DNA from: an uncultured Desulfobacterales bacterium
GTDB taxonomy: Bacteria > Desulfobacterota > Desulfobacteria > Desulfobacterales > UBA11574
Reading direction: 5' to 3'
DNA length: 6,784 bases
NCBI GenBank assembly: GCA_937925895.1
Contig: CALANC010000261.1
Span: forward strand, 1-6,784
Of this stretch, positions 5,992-6,784 are shown piece by piece (the stretch's first letter is position 1; each line of letters begins with the position of its first letter). The translations under genes were made by a program, and so were the position numbers. The notes beneath the pieces are model-generated. The model was not told the origin of the DNA. It made no database searches and saw only the letters and a program-made list of their open reading frames with translations.

Positions 5992-6054
5992 CTTGCCCGT
6001 CAGCCAAGCCCGCCCGACATTCGCCTGAGGCAAAGCCGATGGCGGACGGGCAAG
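5992..6054. repeat. GC-rich palindromic element (REP-like)
   Basis: A 63-base imperfect palindrome, much richer in G and C than the flanks. Outer arms CTTGCCCGTC (5992-6001) and GACGGGCAAG (6045-6054) match perfectly over 10 bp. Inside are CCGCC (6010-6014) against GGCGG (6041-6045), AT against AT (6019-6020 and 6039-6040), and a tip GCC-TGA-GGC (6023-6031). It lies between the convergent transporter and GGDEF genes, where dispersed extragenic palindromes typically sit. Only one copy is in the window, so repetition in the genome is inferred. The sequence up to 6111 includes another weak hairpin (GAAAAGC at 6079-6085 with GCGTTTTC at 6093-6100, one bulge). Confidence 0.55.
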
Positions 6055-6111
6055 GCGAGGCGGCCTGGGGATTCGAGTGAAAAGCTATGAGAGCGTTTTC
6101 CAAAGGTCTCA

Positions 6112-6784
6112 TTACATCTGAGCAACCACCTGCCCTCTTCCGGCGGACTTGGCTGCAAAAAGGTGTTTGTCTGCTTCTGCCACAAATGCTGCCATATTCC
6201 CTTTATAACAAGCTACTCCACAACTAATTGTTATTCTCTCAATGGGTTTCCCATCCAAGTTTTCAAATGGATGATTAGAAACTCTTTTTACAAGGCCTTT
6301 AGCTACGTGCTTAGCTTTCGTCAGTTCACATCCAAGAATTAAAACAGCAAATTCATCCCCACCATAACGGAAAACCACGTCTGATTTACGAAGGGATGTT
6401 CGTATCAATTTAGCCATTTCACGCAGTAATTTATCGCCTGTTTGGTGGCCATAAACGTCGTTATGTTGTTTAAAATCATCAAAGTCGATCATAATGAGAG
6501 ACAGTTCCTGTTTATATCTGTCGGACCTGCTTGTCTCCTCAAGCAATCTTTGATCAAAGTAACGCCGATTATATAAAGAGGTTAACTCATCTGTGGTTGC
6601 CATTTCCTTGAGCCTGATATTTGAATCAATCAATTTTTTTGACACTTCATTGAGCTGACTCATCTTATTTTGGAGTTCATCGTGTAGATCATTAAAGCCT
6701 TGGTCGATAATCACAAACTCATATTTTCTCGTGAACTCTTGTCTTTCTCCAATTATATTTATCGACTTCGATTTAACATTCTCT
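6112..6784 (-). CDS. Diguanylate cyclase (GGDEF domain), C-terminal part
   Basis: Makes cyclic di-GMP from two GTP. The gene runs off the right edge: the frame stays open to 6784, giving 223 visible residues, and the true start is outside. A GTG at 6714 could be read as a start, but the open frame beyond it, and the lack of any sensory part otherwise, argue against that. In visible numbering, residues about 25-60 are a polar, probably coiled-coil linker leading into 'EMATTDELTSLYNRRYF'. The GGDEF domain fills the rest, with an intact GGDEF at 141-145 and RKSD at 132-135, exactly five residues before it, the arrangement of the inhibitory I-site that gives product feedback. Metal-binding 'MIDFDDFKQHND' is also present. 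It should therefore be active and feedback-controlled. The N-terminal sensor is unknown. It converges on the transporter gene and ends before the palindromic element. Confidence 0.9.
   Translation of the reverse strand, partial: ENVKSKSINIIGERQEFTRKYEFVIIDQGFNDLHDELQNKMSQLNEVSKKLIDSNIRLKEMATTDELTSLYNRRYFDQRLLEETSRSDRYKQELSLIMIDFDDFKQHNDVYGHQTGDKLLREMAKLIRTSLRKSDVVFRYGGDEFAVLILGCELTKAKHVAKGLVKRVSNHPFENLDGKPIERITISCGVACYKGNMAAFVAEADKHLFAAKSAGRGQVVAQM

Noticed and set aside
6000..6185. A minus-strand open frame of 61 codons over the palindromic element and the end of the GGDEF gene
   Set aside because: It overlaps the well-supported GGDEF frame in another phase and owes its length to the GC-rich palindrome; no family pattern or ribosome site.
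191..6784. A functional link between the c-di-AMP cyclase and the c-di-GMP cyclase because both lie in this window
   Set aside because: They are over 4 kb apart on opposite strands with unrelated genes between; both families are common and proximity alone is not evidence.

Overview
The window looks like a piece of a moderately AT-rich Gram-negative genome, most likely a Desulfobacterota (former Deltaproteobacteria) relative. This rests on family resemblance only: a DUF2914 protein, a c-di-AMP synthase with attached YbbR repeats, a small 'RRSG..RR' arginine-pair protein, a ferredoxin-less COG1453-like aldo/keto reductase and a COG4747-like tandem ACT protein. No rRNA, tRNA, CRISPR array, transposase or phage gene was seen.

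Layout. (1) Positions 1-1642, plus strand: the 3' end of a DUF2914 gene, then after 6 bases a membrane diadenylate cyclase (CdaA type) fused to CdaR/YbbR-type extracytoplasmic repeats. (2) Positions 1652-1990, minus strand: a 73-residue arginine-pair protein preceded by the best promoter in the window (consensus -35, 17-bp spacer, near-consensus -10, AT-rich UP-like tract). (3) Positions 2060-3145, minus strand: a class V PLP aminotransferase of the alanine/serine-glyoxylate group. (4) Positions 3146-3382: a divergent intergenic region with an inverted repeat lying over promoter-like boxes. (5) Positions 3383-4740, plus strand: an aldo/keto reductase and a two-ACT-domain protein, 29 bases apart and probably co-transcribed, closed by a clear Rho-independent terminator. 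(6) Positions 4806-5933, plus strand: a 12-helix MFS transporter whose start codon sits 2 bases after the terminator T-run. (7) Positions 5934-6111: a minus-strand terminator-like hairpin and a GC-rich palindromic element. (8) Positions 6112-6784, minus strand: the C-terminal part of a diguanylate cyclase, cut by the right edge.

How the genes fit together. The first block concerns c-di-AMP signalling at the membrane. The fusion places the cytoplasmic cyclase and its presumed extracytoplasmic regulator in one chain. The central block (aminotransferase, divergent reductase, ACT sensor, transporter) reads as a small amino-acid or keto-acid metabolism neighbourhood with an amino-acid-binding protein and an exporter or importer; its substrate cannot be read from sequence. 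The GGDEF protein makes c-di-GMP and appears unrelated to the rest. I see no wholly new multi-gene system. The items most worth a second look are the cyclase-YbbR fusion, the strongly promoted arginine-pair protein, the ACT protein with an insertion, and the terminator abutting the transporter start.
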